Positions 9,224-16,786 are shown, counted from the stretch's first letter. The stretch is 28,683 nucleotides of DNA from Pseudomonadota bacterium (GCA_023451375.1 JAEXZS010000012.1:1-28683); one strand, 5' to 3'. Notes: generated from the letters alone by a model not told the origin. Program-made: numbers and translations.

Positions 9224-9447
9224 CGGTCGCCGCCTCCCTTCCAAGAGCAGCGACGAACCCTCGTTCCGCATCGCGCCAAGGGGGTCAATTTTCTCCGCGC
9301 GGCTGGCTTCCTGTCCGACTGAGCCGCTGTTAAGCGGTCGCCCTCCCAACCGTATCGCTCGCTTCTCAGTGTCCGCCGGTCCGAACGGATCGGTGTCACA
9401 CGCCCGCAAAGCGAAACGGCTAGGGATCGAGGTCTGGAGTCCTGCTT

Positions 9448-11109
9448 ATGAAAACGCTGCGTCGCGCCTTCTCGGCGGCCTTGTTGATGCTGACCGCCGC
9501 CGCCCCAGCCCTGGCGCAGGCGACCGGCGACAGCCCCGAACCTCGGCTGATCGTCACGGTGGTGGTCGATCAGCTCAGCGCCAATCTCTTCAACCAGTAT
9601 CGCGGCCGGTACCGCGGCGGACTGAAGCGGCTGGCCGACGAGGGGCTGGTGTCTATCAACGGCTACCAGACGCACGGGCTGACCGAGACCTGTCCAGGGC
9701 ATTCGACGGTGCTGACCGGGATGCATCCGGTTCATACCGGCATCCCAGCGAACGACTGGATCAATCCCGCGAGCGGCGAAGAGGTCTATTGCTTGGCCGC
9801 GCCGCAGAACGCCCTGGCGCACGGGCGTGACACGGATAACGGACCTGTGGGACCAGACCAGCTGGAGGTCACGACCCTGGGAGACTGGCTGAAGGCGGTC
9901 AGCCCGGAAAGCCGGGTGGTCGCGGTGTCGGGCAAGGACCGCGGGGCGATCAACCTGGCCGGTCATGGGGGCGAGGCCTTCTGGTTCACCGACGGCTTCG
10001 GCCTGACGACCTATGTCGAACCGGGCGAGACAGCCGAGGCGCGGCTGGCGCCCGTGGTCGCCTTCAATGACCGCTTCCGCGCCGAGACGGCGGCGACGCC
10101 GGTCGCGTGGGACTATCGCCATGACGATTGCCGCGCCCTGGCCGGCGATTGGACCATCCGCGGAGAGACCTTCCGCTCGACCCTGCCGCCGGCGGACCTG
10201 AAGTTCGACACCTCGCCGCTGCTGGACGAACACACGCTGAAGGCGGCGGAACATCTTCTGGAGACGCAGGAGCTGGGGCGGCGGGGCGTGGTCGACATGC
10301 TGGGCGTCAGCCTGTCGGCGACCGACCGCATCGGGCACATGTACGGCACCCAGGGGCCGGAAATGTGCGAGCAGCAGCATCGGCTGGACGCGGCCTTGGG
10401 CGGCTTCCTGGATCGGCTGGCCGAGATCCCCGGGGGCGTGCTGCTGGTGCTGACGGCGGACCACGGCGGCTCGGACTTCGTCGAGCGGCTGGCCGCGCAT
10501 GGCTATCCGCACGCGCATCGGCTGAACGGCGCGGCGATTCAGGCCGTCAACGACGAGCTGCGCGCGCGCTTCGGCCTCGACGCCGATCCACTGCAGCGGG
10601 GCGGCAGCGGAATGATGGTGGCGGACGCCGGGCATCGCAGCCTGGCCGAGCCGCTGCGGACCCAGGTGGCCGAGGCCGCGGTCGAGCGGCTGCGCGCCCT
10701 GCCGGACATCGCCTTCGCCGAGACGCGCGACAGGCTGCTGGCCGAGAACCTGCCGGACAGCCGCCAGCCGGAGATGATGACCCTGCGCGAACGGATGCGG
10801 CTCTCGGCCGTGCCGGAGCGTTCGCCCGACATCCTGCTCGCCTACGCCCAAAACGTGACGGCGGGCGGTCGGGTCGGCGGGACGCTGTCGGGGCACGGCA
10901 CGCCGTGGGAGTACGACCGGCGCGTGCCGATTATCTTTTGGCGGCCGGACGGCGAGGGCCAGGAGCGTTTCCTGCCCATCCGCACCATCGACATCGCCCC
11001 GACGCTGGCGCACGTCCTCGGCCTCGTGGCGCCCGAAGTGGACGGCCGGTGCATCGATTTGGAGGGCTTCGCCGTCGCGGCGTGCCCATCGGACATGGCG
11101 GGGCGATAA
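9448..11109 (+). CDS. Secreted alkaline phosphatase, PafA/SPAP type
   Basis: A 553-residue alkaline phosphatase-superfamily phosphomonoesterase. Residues 1-24 form a Sec signal peptide (ALLMLTAAAPALAQA). Visible active-site elements: metal ligand Asp41 in VVVDQLS, nucleophile Thr81 in TCPGHSTVLTG, Asn102, the Lys163/Arg165 pair in SGKDRG, Asp293/His297 in SATDRIGHMYG, Asp338/His339 in TADHGG, and a C-terminal LSGHGT histidine. The spacing Thr-Asn-Lys-Arg (21, 82, 84 from Thr) equals that known for the Sphingomonas SPAP enzyme (T89, N110, K171, R173), which separates it from PhoA and PhoX. Probably periplasmic and zinc-dependent, releasing phosphate from a broad range of monoesters. GGAG lies 8 bases before ATG 9448. 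I found no convincing Pho box in the 224-base upstream gap. Confidence 0.9.
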   Translation: MKTLRRAFSAALLMLTAAAPALAQATGDSPEPRLIVTVVVDQLSANLFNQYRGRYRGGLKRLADEGLVSINGYQTHGLTETCPGHSTVLTGMHPVHTGIPANDWINPASGEEVYCLAAPQNALAHGRDTDNGPVGPDQLEVTTLGDWLKAVSPESRVVAVSGKDRGAINLAGHGGEAFWFTDGFGLTTYVEPGETAEARLAPVVAFNDRFRAETAATPVAWDYRHDDCRALAGDWTIRGETFRSTLPPADLKFDTSPLLDEHTLKAAEHLLETQELGRRGVVDMLGVSLSATDRIGHMYGTQGPEMCEQQHRLDAALGGFLDRLAEIPGGVLLVLTADHGGSDFVERLAAHGYPHAHRLNGAAIQAVNDELRARFGLDADPLQRGGSGMMVADAGHRSLAEPLRTQVAEAAVERLRALPDIAFAETRDRLLAENLPDSRQPEMMTLRERMRLSAVPERSPDILLAYAQNVTAGGRVGGTLSGHGTPWEYDRRVPIIFWRPDGEGQERFLPIRTIDIAPTLAHVLGLVAPEVDGRCIDLEGFAVAACPSDMAGR

Positions 11110-11142
11110 ACTCCTGTTTCGGGGATCGTAAACTCGTGTTTC
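11107..11142. promoter_or_regulatory. Tandem AAAC-N4-GTTT sites upstream of pyk
   Basis: TAAACTCCTGTTTC (11107-11120) and TAAACTCGTGTTTC (11129-11142) differ at one base in 14 and repeat with a 22-bp period. Each copy has dyad character (AAAC-N4-GTTT). They begin at the stop codon of the phosphatase and end 99 bases before the pyk start, so they are well placed as paired operators on one face of the DNA. The regulator is unknown. Confidence 0.45.
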
Positions 11143-11146
11143 CCTG

Positions 11147-11160
11147 AGGGCGTCCGCCCT
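11147..11160. terminator. Short hairpin after the phosphatase gene
   Basis: AGGGCG (11147-11152) is complementary to CGCCCT (11155-11160) with only 2 bases between, so in RNA it would form about 5 pairs with a 4-base loop. It lies between the phosphatase and pyk. There is no proper T-run after it, so termination is only a possibility. Confidence 0.25.
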
Positions 11161-11241
11161 TACGTCAAAAAGCTTTCATTGGCAGAAGGGCGGCAAGCTG
11201 ATCCTCAGCCGGCCCAGAGCCAGGAACGTCCGAGAAACCGC

Positions 11242-12687
11242 ATGAACAGAGCCCGCCGCGCCCGCATCGTCGCGACCCTCGGCCCCGCCAGCCGCGCGCC
11301 CGGAACGGTCAAGGCCCTGGCCCAGGCCGGCGTCGACGTCTTCCGCCTGAACTTCAGTCACGGGTCGCACGAGGATCATGCGGCGGCGTTGAAGGCCGTG
11401 CGCGGGGCCGAGATGGCGCTGCAGCGGCCGCTGGGCGTGCTGGCCGATCTGCAAGGGCCCAAGCTGCGCCTCGGCCGCTTCAAGGATGTCGAGATCGCGG
11501 TCAAGCCCGGCCACAGGATGCGGTTCGACCTGGACCCGACCCCGGGCGACGAAACGCGGGTGCAGATGCCGCATCCGGAGATATTCAAGGCCCTGCGCGA
11601 GGGCATGCTGCTGCTGCTGGACGACGGACGGGTGCGCCTGCGCGTCGGCGAGCGCACGGACGAATGGGCCGACGTCACGGTCGAGAGCGGCCAAAAGCTG
11701 TCGGACCGCAAGGGCGTGGCCGTGCCGGAGGCGGTGATCCCCGTCTCGGCGCTGACCGCCAAGGATCGCGAGGACCTGGCCTTCGCCCTGCGCATGGGCG
11801 TGGACTGGGTGGCGCTGAGCTTCGTGCAGAAGCCGGAGGACATGGCCGAGCTGAAGCGGATCGTGAACGGCCAGGCGGCCTGCCTAGCCAAGATCGAGAA
11901 GCCGGCCGCCCTGGCGGACCTGGAGGCGATCCTCGACTATTGCGACGGCGTCATGGTCGCGCGCGGCGACCTGGGCGTGGAGATGGACCCGGAAGAAGTG
12001 CCGGTCGCCCAGAAGCGCATTGTTCGCGCCGCCCGCAATCGCGGCGTGCCGGTGATCGTGGCCACGCAGATGCTGGAATCCATGACCTCGGCGCCGGCCC
12101 CGACGCGGGCCGAGGCCTCGGATGTGGCCAACGGCGTCTATGAGGGCGCGGACGCCCTGATGCTGTCGGCCGAGACGGCCTCGGGCGACTATCCGCTGGA
12201 AGCCGTATCGATCATGAGCCGGATCATCGAGCGAGTGGAGCAGGACCCGTTGTGGCCCAGCCTGATGGGCGCCGAACATCCGGACATGGACGAGCACGAC
12301 GTGGACGCCCTGGTCGGCGCCGCACGGAAGGCGGCGGACGCGCCCTCGACGTCCTGCCTGGTGGTGTTCACCACCCTGGGCGGCACGGCGCGGCGCATGT
12401 CGCGCGAGCGCCCGCTGAAGCCCATCCTGGTGCTGACGCCGAACGCCAACACCGCGCGGCGGCTGGCTCTGGTGTGGGGGTTGGAGACGCGGCTGGGCGA
12501 TCAGCCCGCCTCGCTTGAGAATGTCACCGACGACGCGGTCAACAGCGCGGTCAAGTACGGCCTGGCCGAGCCGGGCCAGCGCATCCTGATCCTGGCCGGC
12601 ACGCCGTTCGGGGCGCCGGGCGCGGCGAACCTGCTGCGCCTGGCCCATGCGCCGGTCGCCAAGGCCCGGCGCCCCAAGGCGAACTGA
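11242..12687 (+). CDS. pyk: Pyruvate kinase
   Basis: A 481-residue glycolytic enzyme that converts phosphoenolpyruvate and ADP to pyruvate and ATP in the cytoplasm. Motifs in order: ARIVATLGPAS (7-17), VDVFRLNFSHG (31-41, with the phosphate-binding Arg/Asn/Ser), DLQGPKLRLG, FVQKPED, active-site Lys218 and Glu220 in CLAKIEKP, VARGDLGVE (239-247), TQMLESM, and PTRAEASDVANGVYEGADALMLSAETASGDYP. Length matches the family. ATG 11242 is chosen because the family begins right before the ARIVATLGPAS strand; the in-frame TTG at 11179 would add 21 low-complexity residues. The region upstream contains the tandem AAAC-N4-GTTT sites. An imperfect GCGGC/GCCGC stem follows the stop (12688-12709). Confidence 0.97.
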   Translation: MNRARRARIVATLGPASRAPGTVKALAQAGVDVFRLNFSHGSHEDHAAALKAVRGAEMALQRPLGVLADLQGPKLRLGRFKDVEIAVKPGHRMRFDLDPTPGDETRVQMPHPEIFKALREGMLLLLDDGRVRLRVGERTDEWADVTVESGQKLSDRKGVAVPEAVIPVSALTAKDREDLAFALRMGVDWVALSFVQKPEDMAELKRIVNGQAACLAKIEKPAALADLEAILDYCDGVMVARGDLGVEMDPEEVPVAQKRIVRAARNRGVPVIVATQMLESMTSAPAPTRAEASDVANGVYEGADALMLSAETASGDYPLEAVSIMSRIIERVEQDPLWPSLMGAEHPDMDEHDVDALVGAARKAADAPSTSCLVVFTTLGGTARRMSRERPLKPILVLTPNANTARRLALVWGLETRLGDQPASLENVTDDAVNSAVKYGLAEPGQRILILAGTPFGAPGAANLLRLAHAPVAKARRPKAN

Positions 12688-12729
12688 GCGGCTTCATTTC
12701 TTCCGCCGCCTGAGGGAAGCTGCGACGCG

Positions 12730-12753
12730 ATGAGTCGGCCGCCTTCCCCGTGA
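12730..12753 (+). CDS. Seven-residue leader ORF coupled to the methyltransferase
   Basis: ATG 12730 reads MSRPPSP and stops at TGA 12751-12753, which overlaps the GTG start of the methyltransferase as GTGA. AGGGAAG (12713-12719) lies 10 bases upstream and is a better ribosome site than anything directly ahead of the GTG. Ribosomes may load on the leader and re-initiate at the GTG. The peptide is Pro-rich. Coding status is inference; eight codons can occur by chance. Confidence 0.3.
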   Translation: MSRPPSP

Positions 12754-13787
12754 TCAAGTACCTGGGCTCCAAGCGCGCCCTGCTGGGCCATGTCACGGGC
12801 GCCGTCGCCGGTCTGCTGCCCGATGGCGGCCGAGTGTGCGACCTGTTCTCCGGCTCGGCGCGGGTCGGCCATGCGCTGAAGAAGCAGGGCTTCCACCTCT
12901 GGTCGAACGACCACAACGCCTACGCCCATGCGCTCGCGACGGCCTATGTCCAGGCGGATCGGGAGCGGTGGCTGGCGGCGGCGGAAGCGGTGCTGGCGGA
13001 GCTACGCGGGCTGAAGCCCGAAGCGGGCTGGTTCACCCAGGCCTTCTGCGAGGACGCCCGTTACTTCCACCCCGACAACGGCGCGCGGATCGACGCCATG
13101 CGGTCGCGGATCGAGGCGATGGGGCTGGAGCCCGAGCTGAAGGCCATCGTCCTGGTCAGCCTGATGGAGGCGGCGGACCGGGTCGATTCCACCGCCGGGG
13201 TGCAGATGGCCTATATGAAGCGCTGGGCCCCGCGCGCGCTGAAACCGCTGGAACTGAGGCTGCCGGACATCCTGCCCTCGGTCGGCGCGCCGTGCCGGGC
13301 GACGCAGGGAGACGCGGTGGAGATCGCCGGGGAGGTGGAGGCGGACCTCGTCTATCTGGACCCGCCGTACAACCAGCATTCCTACCTTGGGAACTACCAT
13401 GTCTGGGAGAGCCTGGTCCTCTGGGACCAGCCCGAGACCTATGGGGTGGCGAACAAGCGGATCGACGTGAGGACCCGAAAGAGCGCCTTCAACAGCCGGC
13501 CCGGCATCGGGCCCGCGCTGCGCTCCGTGGTCGAGAGGGTGAAGGCGCCGAACCTGATCGTCTCCTTCAACGACGAGGGGTATCTGAGCCGAGCGGACCT
13601 GGTCGAGATGCTGTCCGCGCGAGGGCACGTGCAGGTGCTGGAAATCGCCCATGCGCGCTACATCGGCGCGCGCATCGGCATCCACAATCCGAAGGGCGAG
13701 AAGGTCGGGGTGGTCGGACGCCTCCGTAACGTCGAGCACCTGTTCGTGGTCACGGATCGGCCGCTGGAACTCCCCATCGCCGCCTGA
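12750..13787 (+). CDS. D12-class adenine-specific DNA methyltransferase (orphan)
   Basis: A 345-residue predicted N6-adenine DNA methyltransferase. It opens with the Dam/D12-type KYLGSKRALL (3-12), has the SAM-binding motif I as DLFSGSARVG (31-40) and the catalytic motif IV as DPPY at 204-207, followed by NQHSYLGNYHVWESL. The predicted activity is methyl transfer from S-adenosylmethionine to adenine in a short DNA target that cannot be read from the sequence. The start is GTG 12750: an in-frame TGA lies at 12711 and no ATG intervenes. No restriction endonuclease or specificity gene is nearby, so it looks like a solitary methylase. It follows pyk by 62 bases and may share its transcript. Confidence 0.85.
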   Translation: MIKYLGSKRALLGHVTGAVAGLLPDGGRVCDLFSGSARVGHALKKQGFHLWSNDHNAYAHALATAYVQADRERWLAAAEAVLAELRGLKPEAGWFTQAFCEDARYFHPDNGARIDAMRSRIEAMGLEPELKAIVLVSLMEAADRVDSTAGVQMAYMKRWAPRALKPLELRLPDILPSVGAPCRATQGDAVEIAGEVEADLVYLDPPYNQHSYLGNYHVWESLVLWDQPETYGVANKRIDVRTRKSAFNSRPGIGPALRSVVERVKAPNLIVSFNDEGYLSRADLVEMLSARGHVQVLEIAHARYIGARIGIHNPKGEKVGVVGRLRNVEHLFVVTDRPLELPIAA

Positions 13788-13851
13788 TGTGTTGAAATTC
13801 TTTAAGAAGCTGTGCCGGGAACCCGACTCAGAAAGCGGTCGTTAGGCCGGC

Positions 13852-14160
13852 ATGGAACCCACCGTCCCGTCCAGACAACTGCCCGCCCGCGTCGATGACT
13901 ATCGCGTCCGACCCCCCGCGGAGGCGAAGTCCTGGGCGCCGGTCGAGCTCGACGACACTCATGTCCCGCCGCAGGAGGCGGCGCGGATCTACACCCACAA
14001 CGCCGAGCGCTTCGCGCCGCGAGCGCCGGTGGTGAGGGAGTCGGTCGAAGAGGACGTCGAGCCGGCCGTGCCGCAGCCGCCGCAGTGGATGCTGCTGATC
14101 GCCGGCGCCGCGGTGGCGGCCCTGATGGGCGCCCTGCTGGGCGGCTTCATGCAGGTCTGA
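13852..14160 (+). CDS. Small C-terminally anchored membrane protein
   Basis: A 102-residue protein of unknown function. Residues 1-77 are hydrophilic and Pro/Glu-rich (VDDYRVRPPAEAKSWAP, EEDVEPAVPQPP). Residues 78-99 form one membrane helix (WMLLIAGAAVAALMGALLGGFM), almost at the C-terminus, as in a tail-anchored protein with a cytoplasmic N-terminal region. There is no signal peptide. ATG 13852 has a weak AGG about 5 bases upstream. Its stop lies 4 bases from the stop of the convergent rnhB. The coding frame is preferred because the hydrophilic and hydrophobic parts are cleanly separated, but I do not recognise a family. Confidence 0.7.
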   Translation: MEPTVPSRQLPARVDDYRVRPPAEAKSWAPVELDDTHVPPQEAARIYTHNAERFAPRAPVVRESVEEDVEPAVPQPPQWMLLIAGAAVAALMGALLGGFMQV

Positions 14161-14164
14161 GGCG

Positions 14165-14818
14165 TCAGGCCTCTTCCAGCAACGCCCTGATGGGCGACCA
14201 GCCGCGCCGATGGGCGGGGCAGGGGCCCATGGCCTTCAGCGCCGCCTGGTGGACAGGGGCGTTGTAGCCCTTGTGGCTGGCGAAACCGTAGCCGGGATAC
14301 TGGGCGTCCAGCTCGACCATCAGCCGGTCGCGGGCGGTCTTGGCCAGGATGGAGGCCGCCGCGATCGACAGGGACAGGCCGTCCCCGCCGACCACCGTCT
14401 GCACGTCGCAGGGCAGCTTGAAGCGATAGGCGCCGTCGACCAGGGCGGCGACCGGCTGGACCGCCAACTGTTCGATCGCGCGACACATGGCCAGGCCGGT
14501 GGCGTGGAGGATGTTCAGCTCGTGGATTTCCTCGACCGAGGCGAAGCCGACGCCCCAGGCGACGGCGCGAGCCTTGATCTCAATTTCAAGGGCCTCGCGC
14601 TTTTGGGCGGTCAGGACCTTGGAGTCGTCGACGCCCTGGGGCAGGTCGTCGGGGTTCAGGATCACCGCCGCCGCAGAAACCGGCCCCGCCCAGGGGCCGC
14701 GTCCCGCTTCATCCACGCCGCAGACAGGGCCGCCGACCTGCTGGATCAGCACGGTCTCGAGCGCCAGCGTTGGAAAGGCCCGGGGCTTGGCTGGAGGTTT
14801 GGCGGGGGCTTTAGCCAT
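14165..14818 (-). CDS. rnhB: Ribonuclease HII
   Basis: A 217-residue endonuclease that cuts the RNA strand of RNA-DNA hybrids and starts removal of misincorporated ribonucleotides. Motifs: GVDEAGRGPWAGPV near residue 34, carrying the catalytic Asp-Glu pair; DDSK; LVDGAYRF with a catalytic Asp; and SIAAASILAKTARDRLM with the final acidic residue. A short Lys/Pro-rich N-terminal tail (MAKAPAKPPAKP) precedes the core. I chose ATG 14818; GTG 14833 would add 5 residues. This start lies inside the end of tag, giving an 8-base overlap, so the two genes are probably translated from one message. Both act in DNA repair. Confidence 0.95.
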   Translation of the reverse strand: MAKAPAKPPAKPRAFPTLALETVLIQQVGGPVCGVDEAGRGPWAGPVSAAAVILNPDDLPQGVDDSKVLTAQKREALEIEIKARAVAWGVGFASVEEIHELNILHATGLAMCRAIEQLAVQPVAALVDGAYRFKLPCDVQTVVGGDGLSLSIAAASILAKTARDRLMVELDAQYPGYGFASHKGYNAPVHQAALKAMGPCPAHRRGWSPIRALLEEA

Positions 14819-15407
14819 GGCCCGCCATCGCACGAACCTGGGCGTGACGGAAGCAGGTCGTCTGGTGATCGTTGACCATGCCCACAGCCTGCATGAAGGC
14901 GTACACGATCACGGGGCCGCAGAAGTTGAAGCCGCGCGACTTCAGCGCCTTGGCCATCGCGACGGATTCGGCGGTCTGCGTCGGCACCTGGCGATAGTCC
15001 GTCCAGGCCGCCTGGATGGGATGGCCGCCGACAAAGGACCATAGCCAGTCGGAGAAGTCCTCGCCCTCGTCGCGCATCTTGAGCCAGATGCGCGCGCCGT
15101 TGATCGCGGCGTTGATCTTGGCGCGCGAGCGGATGATGCGGGCGTCGCCCAGCAGGCGCTGGATGTCCGGCTCCTCGTAGCGGGCGACGATCTCGGGGTC
15201 GAAGCCGTCGAAGGCGTCGCGCATCCCTTCGCGCTTCCTGAGGATGGTGATCCAGGCGAGGCCGGCCTGGAAGCCGTCGAGCACCAGCTTCTCCCACAGC
15301 GCGCGGGTATCGCGCTCAGGCACGCCCCATTCCTGGTCGTGATAGGCGACATAGAGCGGGTCGGTCCCGCACCAGCCGCAGCGGCCCTCGGAATGGGAAT
15401 CGGTCAT
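14811..15407 (-). CDS. tag: DNA-3-methyladenine glycosylase I
   Basis: A 198-residue base-excision repair enzyme that removes 3-methyladenine from alkylated DNA. It aligns closely by eye with E. coli Tag: RCGWCGTDPLYVAYHDQEWGVP at the N-terminus, QAGLAWITILRKRE, IIRSRAKINAAINGAR, and the C-terminal GMVNDHQTTCFRH. The zinc-site residues correspond to Cys10, His23, His181 and Cys185. Length is normal. ATG 15407 has no clear ribosome site. It follows ygfZ by 39 bases and overlaps rnhB, forming a small repair cluster on the minus strand. Confidence 0.96.
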   Translation of the reverse strand: MTDSHSEGRCGWCGTDPLYVAYHDQEWGVPERDTRALWEKLVLDGFQAGLAWITILRKREGMRDAFDGFDPEIVARYEEPDIQRLLGDARIIRSRAKINAAINGARIWLKMRDEGEDFSDWLWSFVGGHPIQAAWTDYRQVPTQTAESVAMAKALKSRGFNFCGPVIVYAFMQAVGMVNDHQTTCFRHAQVRAMAGHG

Positions 15408-15446
15408 GCGCCGATGTTGCCATTGTGTTCCAGTCAGCGGAAGGGC

Positions 15447-16229
15447 TCAGGCGTCAGGCATCCATTCCGGGCGGCGCACCCGCACGGGGCGACCGTCCAC
15501 GGTGAGTTCGCCGTCGAGGCGATCGAGGCGCAGCAGGGCCATGGCGACGCCGTCGCGGCCGCTCAGCACCTCGCCGGCGCGGAGATCGCCCTTCAGCACC
15601 TCGGCGCCGAAGGGAGGCGGCGGGCCGTCGAACGCCAGCGGCATCATGCGGTTCTTGATCGTGCCGCGCCGCTTCATGCGCGAGGTGGTCTCCTGGCCGA
15701 CGAAACAGCCCTTGGCGAAGTCGATGCCGTTGAGCAGGTCGAAGTCAGCCTCGATCGGATAGGTCTTGTCCGACAGCGCGTCGTTCGTCGGGTCGGGAAC
15801 GCCGACGGCAAGGCGATGAGCGTCATAGTCGGCCTCGGTCGCGTCCGCGGTCGTTTCGCCATAGCGGCGGCCGCCGAGCAGAGGCGTGCGGGGGTCCGGC
15901 AAAAAGCCGTCGGGCGTATCGCGCCAGGCGGCGAAGACGGGTCGGTCGTCGGCGGCGATCTCGACGCTGGCGCGGAGTTTGTACATCGACAGCCGCTGCA
16001 GCAGGGCGTCGCGACGATCGGCGGCGACATCCAGCAGCACGCCGTCCTCCTGGCCCAGGACGAACAGGTCGAACAACAGCCGGCCGGGCGGGGAGAGCAG
16101 GGCGCCGAAGCGGAGGTCGCCCGGTGCGAGGCCTTCGACGTCCTGCGTCAGCAGATTGTGCAGGAAGGGCCGGGCGTCGGCCCCGGTGACGGCGATCAGG
16201 GCGCGGCTGGACAGGCGGGCGACGGGCAT
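15447..16229 (-). CDS. ygfZ: YgfZ/GcvT-like folate-binding iron-sulfur maintenance protein
   Basis: A 260-residue protein of the YgfZ family, related in fold to the glycine cleavage T protein. It binds tetrahydrofolate and supports assembly or repair of certain iron-sulfur enzymes in the cytoplasm. The defining signature KGCFVGQE is at 173-180 with the conserved Cys175, followed by TTSRMKRRG. The N-terminal core shows RALIAVTGADARPFLHNLLTQDV and GRLLFDLFV. The length is slightly short compared with E. coli YgfZ (about 326) but usual for alphaproteobacteria as far as I know. It is the second gene of a minus-strand series headed by the SnoaL-like gene, 76 bases downstream of it. Confidence 0.93.
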   Translation of the reverse strand: MPVARLSSRALIAVTGADARPFLHNLLTQDVEGLAPGDLRFGALLSPPGRLLFDLFVLGQEDGVLLDVAADRRDALLQRLSMYKLRASVEIAADDRPVFAAWRDTPDGFLPDPRTPLLGGRRYGETTADATEADYDAHRLAVGVPDPTNDALSDKTYPIEADFDLLNGIDFAKGCFVGQETTSRMKRRGTIKNRMMPLAFDGPPPPFGAEVLKGDLRAGEVLSGRDGVAMALLRLDRLDGELTVDGRPVRVRRPEWMPDA

Positions 16230-16305
16230 AAGGCCAAGATAGGAGGGCGAGGATGTCTCCAGAAGGCGCCGTGGACGAAAATGCGCGTCAATGGGATAGC
16301 CGGCG

Positions 16306-16683
16306 TCAGAACATCGTGTTGGCGTGGGCGGCTTCGTCGGGGACGCGCTGTAGGACGTCCCAGTGTTCGGCGATCCTGCCGTTTTCGAAGCGGAAGATGT
16401 CCATCCCGGCCCAGTCGCTGTCGCCCGGCCATTCCTGGCGGGTGTGAAGGACGACCAGATCGTGCTGGCCCAGGGCGCGAACGATGTGGACGCGCTTGCC
16501 GGGATAGGCCTCGGCCATCCGTTCGAAATAGGCGATGAAGCCGTCCTTGCCGTCCGGCGCCACGGGATTGTGCTGGATGTACCGATCGCCGGCGTAGCGG
16601 GCGATCGCTTCCCGTGGTCGGCGCTGGTTGAACATCAGGTCGTAGAAGGCGCGCGCCGTCCGGATGTTGGTTTCAACGGTCAT
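16306..16683 (-). CDS. SnoaL-like (NTF2-fold) protein
   Basis: A 125-residue small alpha+beta-barrel protein of the SnoaL-like/NTF2 superfamily. Features: TARAFYDLMFNQRRPREAIARYAGDRYIQHNP at the N-terminus, an internal PGKRVHIVRALGQHDLVVLHTRQEW strand pair, and the terminal DIFRFENGRIAEHWDVLQ motif that lines the pocket in this group. Related proteins are cyclases, isomerases or ester-cyclase-like proteins, but no substrate can be assigned. ATG 16683 is followed by a typical N-terminal helix. Upstream lie a 14-bp palindrome (16691-16704) and a candidate promoter with a second inverted repeat, suggesting regulated expression. Confidence 0.88.
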   Translation of the reverse strand: MTVETNIRTARAFYDLMFNQRRPREAIARYAGDRYIQHNPVAPDGKDGFIAYFERMAEAYPGKRVHIVRALGQHDLVVLHTRQEWPGDSDWAGMDIFRFENGRIAEHWDVLQRVPDEAAHANTMF

Positions 16684-16690
16684 GGACGTC

Positions 16691-16704
16691 CCATGTGCAC
16701 ATGG
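16691..16704. promoter_or_regulatory. Perfect 14-bp palindrome CCATGTGCACATGG
   Basis: CCATGTG and CACATGG are perfect reverse complements with no spacer. The palindrome ends 7 bases before the start codon of the SnoaL-like gene, downstream of its candidate promoter, where a bound repressor would block transcription or the RNA hairpin would cover the ribosome site. The operator role is inference. Confidence 0.45.
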
Positions 16705-16719
16705 AGATCAGGAGGGTCG

Positions 16720-16758
16720 TATCTACAAATGTCTAGAAATACTGGACAAGAATTCTAG
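16720..16758 (-). promoter_or_regulatory. Candidate promoter of the SnoaL-like gene with an overlapping inverted repeat
   Basis: On the minus strand TTGTCC (16749-16744) and TAGATA (16725-16720) are 18 bases apart and resemble -35 and -10 boxes. The -35-like box lies inside the inverted repeat CTAGAA (16733-16738)/TTCTAG (16753-16758), 14 bases between arms, so a regulator could compete with polymerase here. This stretch is AT-rich compared with its surroundings. Both assignments are by eye. Confidence 0.35.
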
Positions 16759-16786
16759 CACGGGCGCAGGCGGCGCCAGGTCCGCT

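Noticed and set aside
9311..9331. CTGTC and CTGTT repeat upstream of the alkaline phosphatase, considered as a Pho box
   Set aside because: The two units are 16 bases apart, not the 11 of a PhoB box, and the second half-site is poor.
9154..11013. Minus-strand open frame of about 619 codons opposite the alkaline phosphatase
   Set aside because: The plus strand shows a signal peptide and all SPAP active-site residues. The minus frame is Arg/Gln/His-rich and without motifs.
11179..11241. N-terminal extension of pyruvate kinase from TTG 11179
   Set aside because: It adds 21 Gln/Pro/Arg-rich residues before the family's usual start; ATG 11242 is better placed.
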